A stretch of 62,000 nucleotides of DNA from Glandiceps talaboti (lineage: Eukaryota; Hemichordata; Enteropneusta; Spengelidae): contig NC_135549.1 in NCBI RefSeq assembly GCF_964340395.1, forward strand, positions 2,600,001 through 2,662,000, given 5' to 3'. Below, one piece after another: positions 1-12,236 of this stretch; position 1 is the first letter of the stretch, and every line of letters starts with the position of its first letter. The translations under genes and the position numbers were made by a program. The notes under the pieces are model-generated. The model was not told the origin of the DNA. It worked only from the letters and a program-made list of their open reading frames with translations, and searched no databases.

Positions 1-1980
1 TACCCAATGTGACGTGATGTTTTTAACACAAAGATAGACACCTGAACCATTTCAACTCAAACCTAGCAATAACATAGACATATCAGGATCCTTTGCCCAA
101 TCACATTGAACACTGATAAGCATTGCTATTCTTTACAGTGCAATAAAAACAGGCTTATGCTGAAAAAATATACATTGACTTGATGATTTTAATGGCTTCA
201 ATTGTTTACTTTCCAACTGATAATCAACATGTTAACCTGTCTACTTCTACATCTCCACTGTGTACAGAACCTATATAATTGTTTATTTTGCATTTGAAGT
301 TGTCTGAGTGTGTGAAATATAACATGTTTAATTAGTGTACATTTCACCAATGGAGTCTTCAGGACAGTCACACTGTGGGATATCTATATCTGGTATAACA
401 AACAAAGTTGCAGTGTTGTGTATTAATGTGTTCTAGTTGCTAATTTATTAAAATGTCAAATGTTGGAATTGTCTGTTTATTAGTCTGAGTGAAGCTGACA
501 TGTGTATCATATTATCTGTGTTATAAGTGAGAACCAGCCTTGGTCTTATCAACAATTTGTTTACAATTAAACATCAGGGAGTGAAAGATTATACTGTGAT
601 CAATAGAGAAACTTGCTGCTAGTAGGTAGTTTTAGCACAGCTTGAGACAGACTAACAGCTACAATTGTTTGAACTTTGTTATGTCACACAAGTGAAATAC
701 CAAGACGACATCATTTGTACTGTATTGTACAAAATGTCATGTACAATAAAAACATACATGCTAAACCTTATTCAGAAGTAAATTTGTGTTGAGACAGTAA
801 TTATTCAAATATGGACAAAGATATGGCTATACCATGACCTGTATTCATGGCCGGCTTTCAATTTTTTGGTACCCAAAGATTATGTTATAATGTACATAAG
901 TTTTATACACTATATTTATCTTCAAATTCCCAATGACAGCTCTACCAGACTATGGTACTTGCTTGACATGGAGTTTATCTGTAATATATTTGAGTATTTT
1001 GTATGAGTTTCAGAGAATAAACTTTTGCAATGGAACAAAAATAACCCCACACCTCATTAACATAAAACATACACAGAAAATAAAATGTGATCAAAAGTCA
1101 AAACTTGTAGTCCATTTCAGAGTTAGAATCAATGAGAAATATACCCTAGTCTGTTTTACTTATATCATTTACTTTGTTTTTACAATACTAACATGTTTTT
1201 TTCTAGATCAAAACATATGACGCACCTACTTGTACAACACCAAGTAATTATGTTAACATTAGCAAGAACAGCAAGGTTTTTGAAGGTTGCAGACCCCATA
1301 GAAGCTGACATTGCATAAAATGACAACTTGTTACATCCTTATGATTCATTGTTACCTAGCAACACTTTTGTGTTGATAGACCATATAGCATGGTATTACC
1401 ATTATGTAGTTTGACTTTGTTGACAGGAAATTTACAGTTGTTGTCATGGGAACCCAGCTGGTGATAAAAAAGGTGAATAGATGCAGTAAAGAGATTGATG
1501 AGCAACTTGGGAGGTTGGTGTTACAAAACGTTAATTGATCATCTGGGATGGTTCTTGTCATGTATATCAAAAATCACTAATATAACTTTATACTTAGTGC
1601 TCAATTGGTAAAAAAAAAACCAAAATAATTTATTTCTTTTTCCAGATTTAGTTGAGTGTAAACTAAACCAACTTTAAACATTACAAAAAGTTGCCAATAT
1701 CCCAGTGGTGTATTTCCCCAAAAAACTGTTCCTGGATGGACTTTGTCAATATTAATACCACTGATATTTGCCGATGTGATTTTTGGTATATAATTACAAC
1801 AAAATATACCTGTAATAATTATAATAAACTTGTGAGATGTATAGTGATTTTGACCGCTATATTATTAAAAGGCAGAAACATGAGTTTGTGAAAATAGACT
1901 AACATAACCTTTACAGAGTTTACTAACCGGCATATTAACCATATTGCATACAATTATAACATATGTTGTACAAAACTGAC
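1..1980. other. gene-free AT-rich stretch
   Basis: No gene is seen. The longest open frames (95 codons at 933-1220 plus, 72 codons at 1352-1570 minus) have low-complexity composition, no recognisable domain and no convincing splice context, so I treat them as chance. One 13-bp X-box-like palindrome, GTTACCTAGCAAC, lies at 1351-1363. Confidence 0.6.
1351..1363. promoter_or_regulatory. X-box-like palindrome (RFX-type site)
   Basis: GTTACCTAGCAAC has two RFX-type half sites (GTTACC and GGTAAC/TAGCAAC) with a one-base-shorter spacing than the 14-bp sites elsewhere in the window. There is no adjacent gene, so function is unproven. Confidence 0.35.
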
Positions 1981-2165
1981 TAGACTGTCGACAGTCGTTC
2001 ACGCCTTTTTTTCCTACGTTTTATCTAAACTCCGATCCGGTGCAACACTAGTATAATCGCAAACTGATATCAAGGGCCGAAGTTTGCGATTATACTAGTG
2101 TTGCGCCGGTTCGGAGTTTAGATAAAATGTAAGAAAAAAAGGCGCGAGCGACTGTCGACAGTCTA
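1981..2165. mobile_element. Mutator-like foldback MITE with 9-bp target duplication
   Basis: A 185-bp non-coding element consists almost entirely of two inverted arms of roughly 80 bp around a loop of about 15 bp (near 2067-2081). The termini read TAGACTGTCGACAGTC on the left and GACTGTCGACAGTCTA on the right. The 9-bp word AAAACTGAC occurs directly before the element (1972-1980) and directly after it (2166-2174), as expected for a target site duplication. Long terminal inverted repeats with a 9-bp duplication are typical of Mutator-like elements, so this is best read as a non-autonomous MULE-type foldback element. The arms differ at only a few positions, which suggests a fairly recent insertion. 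Each terminus is itself palindromic around GTCGAC. Confidence 0.8.
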
Positions 2166-2290
2166 AAAACTGACTTGAATGCAGTTCTTAGCCATATCTA
2201 CATAGAATGTCTATGGATTCATAAGTATTTACATTATATTGTTTACTTCGAACAAACTAATCTTTGGATCCAATAAATGCATGATTCATT

Positions 2291-2610
2291 GTAACCATGG
2301 TAACAGTCAATAATAATGACTTCCCTATGACCTTGATAGAAATATATTGTGTTGATGACAGGGGTTTTAGTATAAACATAGTTCACAGACATGGGTATTA
2401 TCTCATTATGTATGTCAAGGGGGTTGATTGCTATAGCAACAACAATGACTCATCTACAGCCAAGAGGTGATGTCGCCATAGTTACAGCCTTCCATTCTAT
2501 CATTGCAGCCAAAACTATTCATCTTCTTTGAATTTGCTATTATGGCCAAAATGATACACCATTATCTCTTAGGGTTGGTTACCATGGTTGCTGTCTCTAT
2601 CCTTGGCAAC
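2291..2610. promoter_or_regulatory. cluster of RFX X-box-like sites
   Basis: Four 14-bp near-palindromes lie within 320 bp: GTAACCATGGTAAC (2291-2304), ATTGCTATAGCAAC (2427-2440), GTCGCCATAGTTAC (2472-2485) and GTTACCATGGTTGC (2578-2591), plus a half site CCTTGGCAAC (2601-2610). RFX winged-helix factors bind two inverted half sites of this type, and sites of this form drive ciliary and other genes in animals. Clustering suggests an enhancer-like element, but no gene is close by, so binding and target are both inferred. Confidence 0.4.
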
Positions 2611-3377
2611 AAACTCCCATGATCACATTTATCACACTTTGCTGTTCCTATAGTTACCATACCATAACTCATATCACAAAGGCATGAATCATGATGATGA
2701 TACAATGATTTTTGTCCATTTCTTTATTTCTGCACATTACACATTTCAGTGATTCACTGATATTGCATAAGTGACAAATTCTGTAAATGATATTATTTGC
2801 AATTACTTTTTAACTATGATTAAACACAGAGCAACCTATTTGTACCCGGCATCAAATATATAAAACCACTACTTGTAAAACATTAGATGCACTACACTGA
2901 ACGTGAAGATTTTAAAAACTTTTTATAATAATCAGATATAATCAAGTGGAAGCTCAGTCTATGGCACACTCATCAAAATTCAAATGACATTTTAAAAGGA
3001 AACATCTCAATTCCTTAAAAAATATTGTTTCTTAGATTCATGCAATTATAACATTTTGGATTGGTTTATACTCAAACCTTGGTTTTCAGGATAATTAATG
3101 CATTACAACTTTGACTTTCGTGTTGATGTCTAACTTTTTGCTTAAAATACCAGTGATAATTAACTTGTGGGCAGCTACTAATTTGCATAGCTAAGTGGCC
3201 ATGGTATAAATTATATCATTTAGCTAGCAGAACAATTGTTGCACATCCTGATTTAATCAATATTAGAAATTCATGTCAAAGTTAGAGAAGATAATAAAAA
3301 TATGACTAAAATATGATATGAAATAGGCCATCATTATTTGTCTGCCAGGAGTTGGGAATTCCTCCTGATTATCACCT

Positions 3378-3391
3378 GTTACCATGACAAC
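3378..3391. promoter_or_regulatory. X-box-like site
   Basis: GTTACCATGACAAC fits the RFX X-box layout (GTTACC, two-base spacer, GACAAC). It lies 200 bp upstream of the 35-bp minisatellite, with no gene nearby. Confidence 0.35.
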
Positions 3392-3587
3392 CACCTTGAC
3401 TAGACCTTATAAAAGGTATTATTATTGGAAGCTGAATATTTTTTACAGTCAAAGTTTCATTATAAATTGGATCAGATGTAATTACTAAATCTATAATGAA
3501 CAAATGAAGCCTAAAATCTATAGTTTCTTCTAAAATATTAGTTTGAAAATAAGGGTGATTCAGATTTAAAGAGAAGGGAACTCACTT

Positions 3588-4323
3588 CCCAATGTGACTC
3601 CAATATCAGGGGATCATTCCATCCCAATGTGACTCCAATATCAGGGGATCATTCCATCCCAATGTGACTCCAATATCAGGGGATCATTCCATCCCAATGT
3701 GACTCCAATATCAGGGGATCATTCCATCCCAATGTGACTCCAATATCAGGGGATCATTCCATCCCAATGTGACTCCAATATCAGGGGATCATTCCATCCC
3801 AATGTGACTCCAATATCAGGGGATCATTCCATCTCAATGTGACTCCAATATCAGGTGGTCATTCCATCCCAATGTGACTCCAATATCAGGGGATCATACC
3901 ATCCCAATGTGACTCCAATATCAGGGGATCATTCCATCTCAATGTGACTCCAATATCAGGTGGTCATTCCATCCCAATGTGACTCCAATATCAGGGGATC
4001 ATACCATCCCAATGTGACTCCAATATCAGGGGATCATTCCATCCCAATGTGACTCCAATATCAGGGGATCATTCCATCCCAATGTGACTCCAATATCAGG
4101 GGATCATTCCATCCCAATGTGACTCCAATATCAGGGGATCATTCCATCCCAATGTGACTCAAATATCAGGGGATCATTCCATCCCAATGTGACTCCAATA
4201 TCAGGGGAGTCATTCCATCCCAAAGTGACTCCAATATCAGGGGATCATTCCATCCCAATGTGACTCAAATATCAGGGGATCATTCCATCCCAATGTGACT
4301 CCAATATCAGGGGATCATTTCAT
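3588..4323. repeat. 35-bp minisatellite, 21 copies
   Basis: A head-to-tail array has unit length 35 bp, beginning CCCAATGTGACTCCAATATC and ending GGGGATCATTCCAT. Twenty-one units fit exactly once a single inserted G near 4208 is allowed. Most units are identical. A marked set of variants (a T in the CCC start, GGTGGTC for GGGGATC, ATACCAT for ATTCCAT) occurs twice, 105 bp apart, showing that a three-unit block was duplicated as a whole. The period is not a multiple of three, and no coding role is indicated. Confidence 0.97.
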
Positions 4324-6692
4324 ATATACTTTAGATTATGGTAATAGCTATACTATTTCTAAAGGGTTTATTTTATTCTTGTCAAATACAATCCATGTAA
4401 AGAGTAGAAAACATACTTTGAAGTTTACCTGACTAATATCTTTCAACTTGAAATTCACTGAATTGATGACAGTATAAAGGATTAATTCACACTAGCTGTT
4501 AAATTTGTACTAATACAACATTTAGAATTCAACTCACCTTGAATAATTCTTGTCTCTAAAAACCCACTTTTCCCCTAAATTCATTCAGTTTTGTCTTCTT
4601 TATGCTTGAAATGGTGCCAATTGCCTGCAGACAACGAGGCAACAGGATTATGTTGTTAATCAATTTCATTTCTTCATGAATACGTATCTAAAACTGAAAA
4701 TACACCTGAAATGGCAGTGTTTACATTCAAAGAGGTGAAACTAATTTCAAAGCCTCACAAACACTAGCTGTCAGAGATCCTACAAAAATACAATATCCTC
4801 GCAAGTTTACTTTAAATCATTTTAATCTTTACCTTTAGTTACAATTTATACCACATTTTGGTTAGTTTTCAGTAAATTGTGGAAGTCAATGAATGTCCGT
4901 GTTAAGAGGGTAAATTTTATCTGTACATTTATTCCTTTCCTTCTGCTGCCTTAATTTCACATTTGATTGGCTCTTAAAGAATCCTACAGGATGGGAATTG
5001 GAGGGGACATAGTTGTCAGAGGAGATCGAGTTCCATTAAGTGTAAGATTCTATTGTTGTAATTGTAGAGTCAGTCTAAGCACTGAGCACTGACGATGTCA
5101 CGGAAGTTGCCTGGCATGTCTTGTCACTTCGGTCTAAGTCTGGATTCAATCATGCCAACAGCACTGATAAGTGAAAGTGAATGAAACAATTAGAATGTTA
5201 TTGCATTTACTTGTAACATATAAATAAAGTGAGATATGAAATTTTTTAGTGAGTCAAAATAATGTTTTTTTGAAAATTATGTTTGTGAAACTTACAACCC
5301 TTGCAATAGTATGAGTATTGTTTCTGTATCAATGTCTAGTTTCATGGTGTGATATTAAGGAGAAGACGTATTCAGCACCTTCAAAGTCAGTTTTAATTGT
5401 TCACCATTGATAATACTACTTTCTGATCGACCACATTTCTAGACAACTGTTGGGTTGTATTGATTAACTACAGATTGAAGATAAAACCATTCAATACTTT
5501 TTATTGCTATAGTTTTTCAAATAAAAATGCTATCAATTTTGTGGCAAACAAGTTGTTTTGAAGTTAAAATGAATACTTGTTAGAAACAGTAACAGTATTA
5601 GAAGTAATTATAGTAGGATTATTGATATTAAAGCATTTTAAATGACGTATATCAAACATCTGTCAGATGCTATATTGATGTTTTCTTTCACATACATAGA
5701 GTAGATAATAGAAGATCTCAATCAATGTCTACATAGGTCCATGTATACTTATATGATGTAACAAACATACAACTCAATTTGACAAGTCTGATATTAAATG
5801 TATGTCTCAGATTACACACACAGTATACAATTTAATTTTGGAATTAATAATAGAGAGATTTAATAAGCAGAGCTTACAAGAATGAGATGACAATGGCAAA
5901 AGGCTTCTTGTCTGCGTCTCGTTCTCCTTATGGCAACTCTGATTAAGCAACACTTCTGACACATGCAATCTTGATAACTATTTTCAATTGATGAATTTGG
6001 CAAATTTAGTATGGATTAAAGTCTCTTATCAATTATCCCCTCTTGCAAACATAACTCAAAAACAGAGGAATAAACAAGAAAAGGCACAAACAATTGACAG
6101 TCCCACTGCAGCCGTGCCTGCCATGGCTATCCAATCTGCACCTGCTTCTTGCATGCATGCATGTTGTGTGTCAAGATCTGTCCAGATATTTTAAGAAAAT
6201 TGATAGAATGTTGCAATTTTGTGTTTACCAAAAAGTATTGATTTTTAAGCAAACACAGCTTGTGAAATCATGAAAAAATGTGACTAGCTAAGGTCGCCAA
6301 GCTAGAAGCACTGCCTGAATTGGAACAATTTTACAGTGGAGATGGAGATGACCGATGCAGTGTGATATTCTATCACTGGGGTACTGTCATACCATAAGTA
6401 TTTCAAATGTAGATTTTCAGTACATTCTGGTGTAATCGTATTTAGTTCTTTACAAATTAGCTATAAAGTATATTTTGAATTAATTCTTGGTGAAATTTTA
6501 TGGTAAACAAGGGGGTAAGTATGCCACAATATGCTCCTGTATTCAGTTACGATAAATTTACTGGTTTACTCACGAGAATCGAACATCTTACATTTGCCCA
6601 TTTTGATGAAGCATAAGTGGCACAAAATGATGATGTTGTTGTCGTCTTGTTCTCGTAAAGCTCTGCTTTGAATCTCCCTAAAATCTATTTTG
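4324..6692. other. non-coding stretch
   Basis: The DNA is AT-rich with no assignable gene. The best open frame (68 codons at 5988-6194 plus) has no recognisable domain. A 35-codon open stretch near 6290-6400 looks compositionally exon-like but is closed by stops on both sides and matches nothing I know. Confidence 0.55.
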
Positions 6693-7078
6693 TATTTTCA
6701 ATAGTGTGAGGACTGCTAGGCTCTTTGAGCTTCTAATCTTGAAACATATAGCACTGTATTTTCAATAGTGTGAGGACCTCGGCTCTGAGCTTGTAATCTT
6801 GAAATATATAGCAGGTATATTTTCAATAGTGTGAGGTCCTAGGCTCCTTGAGCTTCTAATCTTGAAACATATAGCAGGTATATTTTCAATAGTGTGAGGT
6901 CCTAGGCTCTTTGAGCTTCTAATCTTGAAACATATAGCAGGTATATTTTCAATAGTGTGAGGTCCTAGGCTCTTTGAGCTTCTAATCTTGAAACATATAG
7001 CAGGTATATTTTCAATAGTGTGAGGACCTCGGCTCTTTGAGCTTCTAATCTTGAAACATATAGCAGGTATTTTCAGCT
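6693..7078. repeat. 63-bp tandem repeat, six copies
   Basis: Units start at about 6693, 6757, 6818, 6881, 6944 and 7007, with a broken seventh start at 7070. The unit opens TATTTTCAATAGTGTGAGG and contains GAGCTTCTAATCTTGAAAC. The last four spacings are exactly 63 bp; the first two are 64 and 61. Variants CCTAGGCTC and CCTCGGCTC alternate at one position, and the first copies are the most diverged. Confidence 0.95.
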
Positions 7079-9079
7079 TATCAATGGACTGAGGATATAT
7101 TTTATTGCAACAAGTTTTGATTATATTCCGATCCTGAATGAAAGAAACCTTTGATTTATGTAAGTAAATTTAGAAAACTGTATACACATATCATAGCTGA
7201 TTAGAACATACCTAGAAACATAAAGCATTATAGTTATTTTATGAGGCATGAGTCTGCCGATAGCAATTTCTCAGAAATTTGGATTTATGATTAGGGAATA
7301 ATGTGTGTGATATTTACGAAATCTGGTTAGGGATATACAACATTATCAAAAGGTCATTTTTCCTAAAGGTCATTTTGTTAGAAATTAGACCCTAACTCTA
7401 AGATGTAATTTCAGTAGACATGCTTAGCTGACAGACAAACACATATGTATCTAGTAAGGTTTTATAAAAACGGTGCCTCGAAATAACTTGAAAATATCAA
7501 AGTTTTACTGTATACTTTGCAGTAAAATCTTACCCATTCTTAGTTTAGGGTTAGGAATATTTTTTTTAAATGTTTATCCACATGCATGCCCACCAATCCC
7601 TGTAATTGTTCCCTAAATTCCAGACATTATCATTTGACAGTCTCTATGAGTATGTCTTTCTCTGATTGGTCAATTTAACATTTAACATTTAACATTTATT
7701 TCATTTCTAAAGCGCTTCCTCTATTTAAAAGAAAATATTCAAAAGCGCTGGACAATAAGTTAAAAGAGACATTTGATAAGTTAAAAGAGACATTTAAGAA
7801 ATACTGTAAAAAAAAAAATAAATAATAATAATAATAATACACATCAATAGCATATTAAAACCATTCCTAAAAGTGTTTAAAACAGAAACATGGTTAATTA
7901 AGATGTAGGAGAAGTGTCATTATGACCAAGTGAGGGCAGACATACAAGAAATAAAATCTAAGCAGACCTGGGACATTATTGTCTCTCAAAACAATAATTT
8001 AGCTTCACAAATGTGGTATTTCTTGAGTGCATAATTATTGCAACATTGGTTTTCTTCTCAAAAATTGACAGGCATCGATATCTTCACTTTCTATTCTGTA
8101 TGACTTGATGAAGATGTGAAAATTCCCCAGTGTTACTAGTAGGTCATTGCATTTCACAAACTTAGGTCACAAAAATCATGATAGATAATTTCCCATGATG
8201 ATTTGTATTTTTCCTGATGGATATTTCAAAGCCCCAGTGGGATATCATGTTCCATCTGAATTTATCTTAATTTGATTGCAGCTGGAAGTGATACTGTGAT
8301 CGTTACCTTTTCACTGCGTTCTCAATGATTTCTGAGATCAAAGGAATGGATCAGGAGAAAGGAATGAATACAATTCGTGGATCAGGAGAGAAATTGAGAT
8401 CATCTGAATGATGAACTAATACTCTCTTAGTTCTGTTTTTAGTCAAAGTTACACTTTCATTTACAAAAGCTATGGAATTGATATTTCCAAAAGTGAAGAG
8501 TAATTAAGAAATTAATTATTTGTTTTAGAATATCATACTTTATGCAAATATCATCTTTACAAAGGTTAACTGAATGTTGTATGTGGTCAGGTATTTTCAA
8601 ACCAGACATCATATGATAATTTTTATATGTACGACATCAAATTGCAGTTTGTGATTGTCTGTATGGATCCATTCCATCATTTTCTTGGGTTTCATATTCT
8701 TTAATTTTGGCACAGATATTATTCTAAAATTGCTTGATGAACCAATACTACCAGCTTTATGCTTCAGTCAGATTACAGTCTAATATATATAAGAAACATG
8801 GTTCTTTATCTGCTACAATTTTGAGTTGAAAATATTACATCCTGATATCATAAAATGATGTAAATTGATATAAAGAACGACTGAGATCATAATTGCATGA
8901 ATACAGAAAAATAACTGCCATGCTTCTCAACTCGATCTAATGATCTGAAAACCAAAACTGTGATTCACAGGTCTTCATGGAAGACATAGGGGCCCTCTAT
9001 CAATAGTTACTTCTTCGTGACTGAATGGTAGCAATGATTTATATAAAGAAATTGAAGGTGACAAAAAATACTGCATAGT
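7079..9079. other. non-coding stretch with low-complexity element
   Basis: No gene is seen. At about 7660-7840 there is a small repeat-like segment: a triple AACATTT run, two AAGCGCT words about 50 bp apart (near 7711 and 7743), a duplicated GATAAGTTAAAAGAGACATTT type phrase, an A-rich tract and an AAT microsatellite (about 7816-7837). That layout resembles the tail of a dispersed non-autonomous retroelement, but I cannot assign a family. Confidence 0.5.
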
Positions 9080-9640
9080 GTATGTGATACGCAGGAAATG
9101 CATGGATTTTGATGATTGACTCTGAAGGTCACAGTCTCAAAAGACAAACTAAGCACCCCCCCCCCCCCCCCCCTCATAATAGGGTAGAAATTAGAGTGGA
9201 GTCTGCAGTATACGTATTAATGTTTTTAAGTTATGCAGTAAAGAATGCTTATTCACTTCAAATATATGGCCATCACTCAGTAAAAAGTGATATGAGCACC
9301 AAATGTAATACACATATTTCTCTTGTTCTGTATTACCTTTTGACAATATGACTTACAAGAATTGACGCAAACATTTAATGCTACAAAGTGTCGCAATAAA
9401 GCAAGAAATGTCAAGGTCAAAGTCAAAGATCACTGTTATACAAGAAAGTTTGCATGTGATTACATGGGGTTAATTATTAAGCTCTTTGAGTTATGCAATT
9501 GTATATTTATTTTTTTTATTCCAAATATGGCCATCATTTAGTAAAATGTGATATGAGCACTGAAAGTAATCCTTGTGTATGTTTCTTGTCTTCTACGTTA
9601 CATATAAATTAAATTGGCCACAAATATATTATTAGGATTA
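9080..9640. repeat. diverged tandem repeat block A, units 1 and 2
   Basis: Two diverged units of about 280-300 bp share the order: GCAGGAAATG/GCAAGAAATG, GGTCA-rich segment, GTAGAAATTAGAGTGGAGTC type segment, AAATATGGCCATCA, TTCAGTAAA and GATATGAGCAC. A third unit of the same family follows the retroelement remnant at about 10,085-10,440. The same three-unit order recurs at 21,178-22,110. Open frames inside are short and not conserved between copies, so the block is non-coding repeat DNA. An 18-base poly-C run sits at 9156-9173 within unit 1. Confidence 0.75.
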
Positions 9641-9704
9641 TTATCAAACTTTATATAAGGAGAGAAAGAATGCAAAACACTCATAAACATCTCATAGATA
9701 AAAA

Positions 9705-9992
9705 CTATACATAAAAACAGCATTTTAAAACAAGTAAGACTTTAAAAAGACAATCTGACAAATACAAACATGAAGAGATAAAAGCATTTAAAAAATAAAC
9801 CAAATCTCTATACAGTTTATGAATCCCTAAATAGAGGATTATATCGGAATTGAGCACCGATGTAGTTAAACTATTATGACTGTTGCCGATACGTTCAAAA
9901 AAGTTGTACATCAGTTTACGTCTGAGCACCCCAAAAGTAGGGATTGTGTGCTGTACAGACATTAGACTGGCACTGCAATCATGGCTGTGAAC
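9705..9992 (-). pseudogene. non-LTR retrotransposon fragment (end of ORF2-like protein)
   Basis: A minus-strand frame runs open from about 9992 to a stop at 9705. It reads like the C-terminal region that follows the reverse transcriptase domain in many animal LINEs: a proline-led segment IPTFGVLRRKLMYNFFERIG, then NSHNSL, then SDIILYLGI and a short hydrophobic end. The pattern of a basic RRK, an S-x-N-x-L motif, an SD motif and a terminal LY-type segment is what I rely on; there is no catalytic motif in the fragment. It separates units 2 and 3 of a diverged tandem block, so it probably inserted there or is part of a larger degenerate element. Confidence 0.45.
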
Positions 9993-10084
9993 AGTACATA
10001 TTCAAGCAAAAAGTTCTAAACAATGTTAACCTCAATTGAACAGTGTGCAAATTTACAGAGTAAAATTTTGGCTTGGCTATAAAA

Positions 10085-10440
10085 CTACCAAGAGTCTGTA
10101 AAAAGCAAGAAATGGCTTGATCTTAATAAATTGACCCTGAAGTTCGAGGTAAAGGTATGAAAAGAAAGCTTGCACCTGATAATATTGGGGTAGACATTTG
10201 AATGGAGTCTACGTATATAGTTTACAAGTTATTTACTAAACATTGATTTTAAACTTAAATGGCTGCTATATGGTCAAATTTGCATATGTCATAAAACAAA
10301 ATGACATCCCATACAACTCCCATGATATAATATTATGTCACCTTTCTGCTAAGTTTGAAAGAAATCTGATATTACTTGTCTGAGAAAATGATGGATTACG
10401 GATGACATACATATGCAGACAGACAGACAGACAGAGCACA
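10085..10440. repeat. diverged tandem repeat block A, unit 3
   Basis: This unit starts near AGCAAGAAATGGC and carries GACCCTGAAG, a TGGGGTAGACATTTGAATGG type segment and TATGGTCAA. It ends with an extra segment containing CTGAAAGAAAT-like and GTCTGAGAAAATGA words, then a CAGA microsatellite (10,415-10,435). The extra terminal segment also follows unit 3 of block B (21,990-22,090), so both blocks share the same internal order and the same end. Confidence 0.7.
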
Positions 10441-12135
10441 TATTGTAACATGACCGATGTCTGCATAGAACAAAATGATTACATGTGGTTACAGTACACT
10501 TTTTAACAATTTATGTAGCTGCCAACTTAAAAAAAAATATAGAAACCAAATAAAATCACCTTAAGACAAAATGTTAGCTAAAAGCTTCATCCAATGCATA
10601 CAGTTTTGATTACACAAACCTATTGCTTTTAAAGTAATTTTGCTGAAGGACTATAAGTTGTGTATCTATCTGGAACCTAGACAGATATCATAAGTACTGC
10701 GGCAAACTTTGACAGAAAACCATAGTATGCCAAAAACTCATCAACCAATGCATCACTACGATTCCATTAGGGAAATGGAATTCATTACAATGTATTGTCT
10801 GAGTCTGTGCAGGCCATAAAGTGTTTGTAACATTTTGTTTAATATTATAGCTCTATTTAAACACCTGATGTATGAAATAATTGCGATCAATTTTTGTTGT
10901 AGCATCTTATTTGTAATTATTGATGGTTTTTTTTCAAACACATTTTTATAATATTCTAAGTATATTCTCAGTAATCTACAAGAAATTTGCTGTTTATCTT
11001 GAAGCAAATCAATACATGTAATAAATGGATATATCCTGTGATGTGAAAGTCGAATGATTTCATTATTCTGAATAAAAGTGAAGTGACAATTACTAACCAA
11101 ATATGTCAAACCAATCTAATGAATGTCATGATGTTATTAAATTGTACTGAGAGAAATAACAGGTTGTATTTTGGAAGACCACAACATGAAACCTTATCGG
11201 AAACCATCATTCCTTAGCTATCAAATTATAAATTTAAAACGGTACAGTGGTGAATGATTTGACTAAAACTTTAATAATCCATACATGTACAATGAATTAG
11301 TAGTATGTTAACAGAAAGTGAAACTTGTTAGGATTCTATTTAGTTTTCTAATTTACTACCATGATACATCATGCCTTACTTTAGTTTGCTCTATTTTTAC
11401 TTCAAGCAAATAATCCATCACATATTTTTACCTATTAGGAGGAATTTTGTCTATTCAATATCTTTCCTTGTCTGCTATAACAAAATATCAAAAAATTATC
11501 AAATTTGAAACCAATGGGAATTGAAGGCCAAGGAATGAATTCAATTTACACTCAATCTTGATATACTTCTCAGTTTACAGCCTAATACCGTATGAAAGCT
11601 GCTCACAGTGAAACTTCACCCACAGTTCAATACATTTATGCTATGCTATTAGCTCCCAACAGTATATCTTTAACTATCAATTAATACATGCTCCAATGAT
11701 CCTGATCGTGAGCAGAAAATCTGTAATGGTTAATGTATTCTTTAACAAAATTGTCGGCAAATCTGAACATGTATCTAGTTTAGTCCAATTTATCGCTTTA
11801 TCTCTTTCAACAAGTTCTTTGAAACCTTCCGTCACAGTTTTAAACTGCCTGATAATAGCCCTTATTTGACATACAACCCAGCCAACTTCACAGCAATTTA
11901 TTTGTCGCACGTTTTCATTGCGAAGTTACTTTACTTGCCATACCCATCAAGTTAGCAATTTGACTTTTATTGGAGCACAATTTTTTTGTAGCTGCATGTC
12001 GGTACTCTCCATCAGGTACTTTACGTGGGTGTCATCAACTCTGAGGCAGGGATCCGGGCATGCCAGCTTTTATCATTCAAGCCAGGTTACACTTTATGCT
12101 TCAGATGAACATATCAATGTGAACAGAATCTCACT

Positions 12136-12236
12136 TCAAAGTGATGCCATTCAATCCTACCGTTGGCATGTTTTCAAAGTGATGCAATTCATTCCTCCTA
12201 CCGTTGGCATTTTTTCAAAGTGATGCCATTCATTGA
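12136..12236. repeat. short tandem duplication (about 38-41 bp, 2.5 copies)
   Basis: The phrase TCAAAGTGATGCCATTCA followed by TCCTACCGTTGGCAT occurs twice and then begins a third time. The second copy has a few extra bases (CATTCCTCC). It lies inside a chance open frame. Confidence 0.85.

Larger units (their letters stand above)
2175..3587. other. non-coding stretch rich in X-box-like motifs
   Basis: No open frame of interest occurs here. The notable content is five 14-bp near-palindromes of the RFX X-box type (2291, 2427, 2472, 2578, 3378), with further half sites such as CCTTGGCAAC at 2601-2610 and TAGTTACCAT at 2651-2660. The remainder is AT-rich and unremarkable. Confidence 0.6.

Noticed and set aside
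3588-4323. CRISPR-like array
   Set aside because: Units are contiguous with no variable spacers, and the genome is eukaryotic; it is a minisatellite.
10756-11109. 117-codon minus-strand frame
   Set aside because: Hydrophobic and lysine/isoleucine-rich as expected of AT-rich noise; no recognisable family or exon context.
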